A DNA stretch of 7,705 nt from an uncultured Clostridia bacterium (GTDB lineage: Bacteria > Bacillota > Clostridia > Lachnospirales > Lachnospiraceae): assembly GCA_946186175.1 (NCBI GenBank), contig CAMHMG010000141.1, positions 1 through 7,705 on the forward strand, written 5' to 3'. The first letter of the stretch is position 1. Each line of letters starts with the position of its first letter. The notes under the pieces are model-generated. The model made no database searches. It was given only the letters and a program-made list of their open reading frames with translations, and was not told where the DNA came from. The position numbers and the translations under genes were made by a program. Of the stretch, positions 7,195 through 7,705 are shown in pieces.

Positions 7195-7201
7195 AAAGGA
7201 G
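7195..7201 (+). promoter_or_regulatory. Ribosome binding site of the truncated membrane-protein gene
   Basis: AAAGGAG lies 9 nt before the ATG at 7211. It is the main support for calling this start, because the reading frame runs off the window and its end cannot be used. Confidence 0.7.
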
Positions 7202-7210
7202 ATATAGATT

Positions 7211-7705
7211 ATGAATATCAAGAAGTTATATATTAAACTGGGTGCAATACTTGGCTTTGTTGCAGGATTGATAGTATTAAAGTATATGATGAATATGGAA
7301 GACCATACATTGGGTTTATTGGTTGGAGTTGTTGGTTTTCTTATATGTGGCAGTTTAGGTATTTTAATCGGTACAGTACTCCAGAAAAAATTTGGTAAGG
7401 ACAAAGAAAATGATAATGTAGTCGAGAAGAATCCCGAGAGAATATTTGCAGAAGCCTTTGAAAGATCATTTATGGACGATGAACCTGTAAATAAGCCGGC
7501 TGAAGGAAAAAAGCCGGAGACAGATACTGAGGAAGTAAAGAAAGAAACTGAAGAAGTAAATAAAGAGATTGCAGAAGAGAAAATTGAAGTAGCAAAAGAG
7601 AAGGTCGAAGAGAAAGTCGGGGAAAAGGCCGAGAAAGTAAAAGAACCGGTTAAAGATAAGGTTGAAGAAGTTAAAGAGACTGTCGAGGAGAAAGCCGAAG
7701 AAAAG
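7211..7705 (+). CDS. Two-helix membrane protein with a long Glu/Lys-rich helical region (partial, 3' end outside the window)
   Basis: An open frame of 165 codons runs without a stop to the window end. Residues ~8-26 (LGAILGFVAGLIV core) and ~34-56 (LGLLVGVVGFLICGSLGILIG core) are two hydrophobic helices separated by a short MEDHT loop. They are followed by a basic QKKFGKDK and a charged cytoplasmic region by the positive-inside rule. Residues ~108-165 are almost only Glu, Lys, Val and Ala. Val/Ile recurs at 125, 132, 136, 143, 147, 154 and 158, an 11-residue (7+4) period expected for a long amphipathic or right-handed coiled-coil helix. It lies 62 nt after smc with no terminator between. In Firmicutes ftsY usually follows smc, so this may be the membrane-anchored, acidic N-terminus of an FtsY whose GTPase domain lies beyond the window. 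It may equally be an independent membrane protein. No function is assigned. Confidence 0.8.
   Translation, partial: MNIKKLYIKLGAILGFVAGLIVLKYMMNMEDHTLGLLVGVVGFLICGSLGILIGTVLQKKFGKDKENDNVVEKNPERIFAEAFERSFMDDEPVNKPAEGKKPETDTEEVKKETEEVNKEIAEEKIEVAKEKVEEKVGEKAEKVKEPVKDKVEEVKETVEEKAEEK

Noticed and set aside
7123..7404. Minus-strand frame of 93 codons over the smc end and the next gene
   Set aside because: The plus-strand gene at 7211 has a strong ribosome binding site and coherent membrane helices; the antisense translation has no recognisable features.

Overview
The window reads as a low-GC Gram-positive chromosome, most likely a Clostridia member of the Lachnospiraceae (Butyrivibrio/Roseburia-like). 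The evidence is the plsX-rnc-smc gene order, strong GGAGG-type ribosome binding sites, AT-rich intergenic DNA, and a secreted protein ending in BspA-like (LRR_5) repeats with a very lysine-rich tail, a style common in gut and rumen Lachnospiraceae. The taxonomic call is an inference from gene content, not from a marker gene search.

Layout. Positions 10-1395 (minus strand) encode a secreted protein with a signal peptide, a GH18-like TIM-barrel region with a degenerate catalytic motif, and C-terminal leucine-rich repeats. A 287-bp divergent intergenic region (1396-1682) carries a good sigma-A-type promoter for each direction. The plsX-side promoter overlaps a palindrome that resembles the FabT fatty-acid operator as I recall it. 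On the plus strand follow plsX (1683-2693, phosphate acyltransferase), rnc (2804-3499, RNase III), smc (3585-7148, complete chromosome-condensation ATPase) and the start of a fifth gene (7211 to the window end). The fifth gene encodes two membrane helices followed by a long Glu/Lys helix with an 11-residue period.

How the genes work together. PlsX supplies acyl-phosphate for phospholipid synthesis, RNase III processes double-stranded RNA, and SMC organises the chromosome. They are unrelated in biochemistry but are a classic Firmicutes linkage, usually with acpP between plsX and rnc and ftsY after smc. Here acpP is absent. Its usual place is taken by a 110-bp gap holding a perfect 16-bp inverted repeat just upstream of rnc, a plausible RNase III self-cleavage or autoregulation site. 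The gene in the ftsY position does not begin like a typical ftsY. It may be a membrane-anchored FtsY with a long charged linker or an unrelated membrane protein, and the window ends before this can be decided.

The core genes are ordinary housekeeping genes. The points worth a second look are the rnc leader hairpin and its flanking direct repeats, the possible operator at the plsX promoter, the truncated membrane/charged-helix gene, and the GH18-like/LRR secreted protein.
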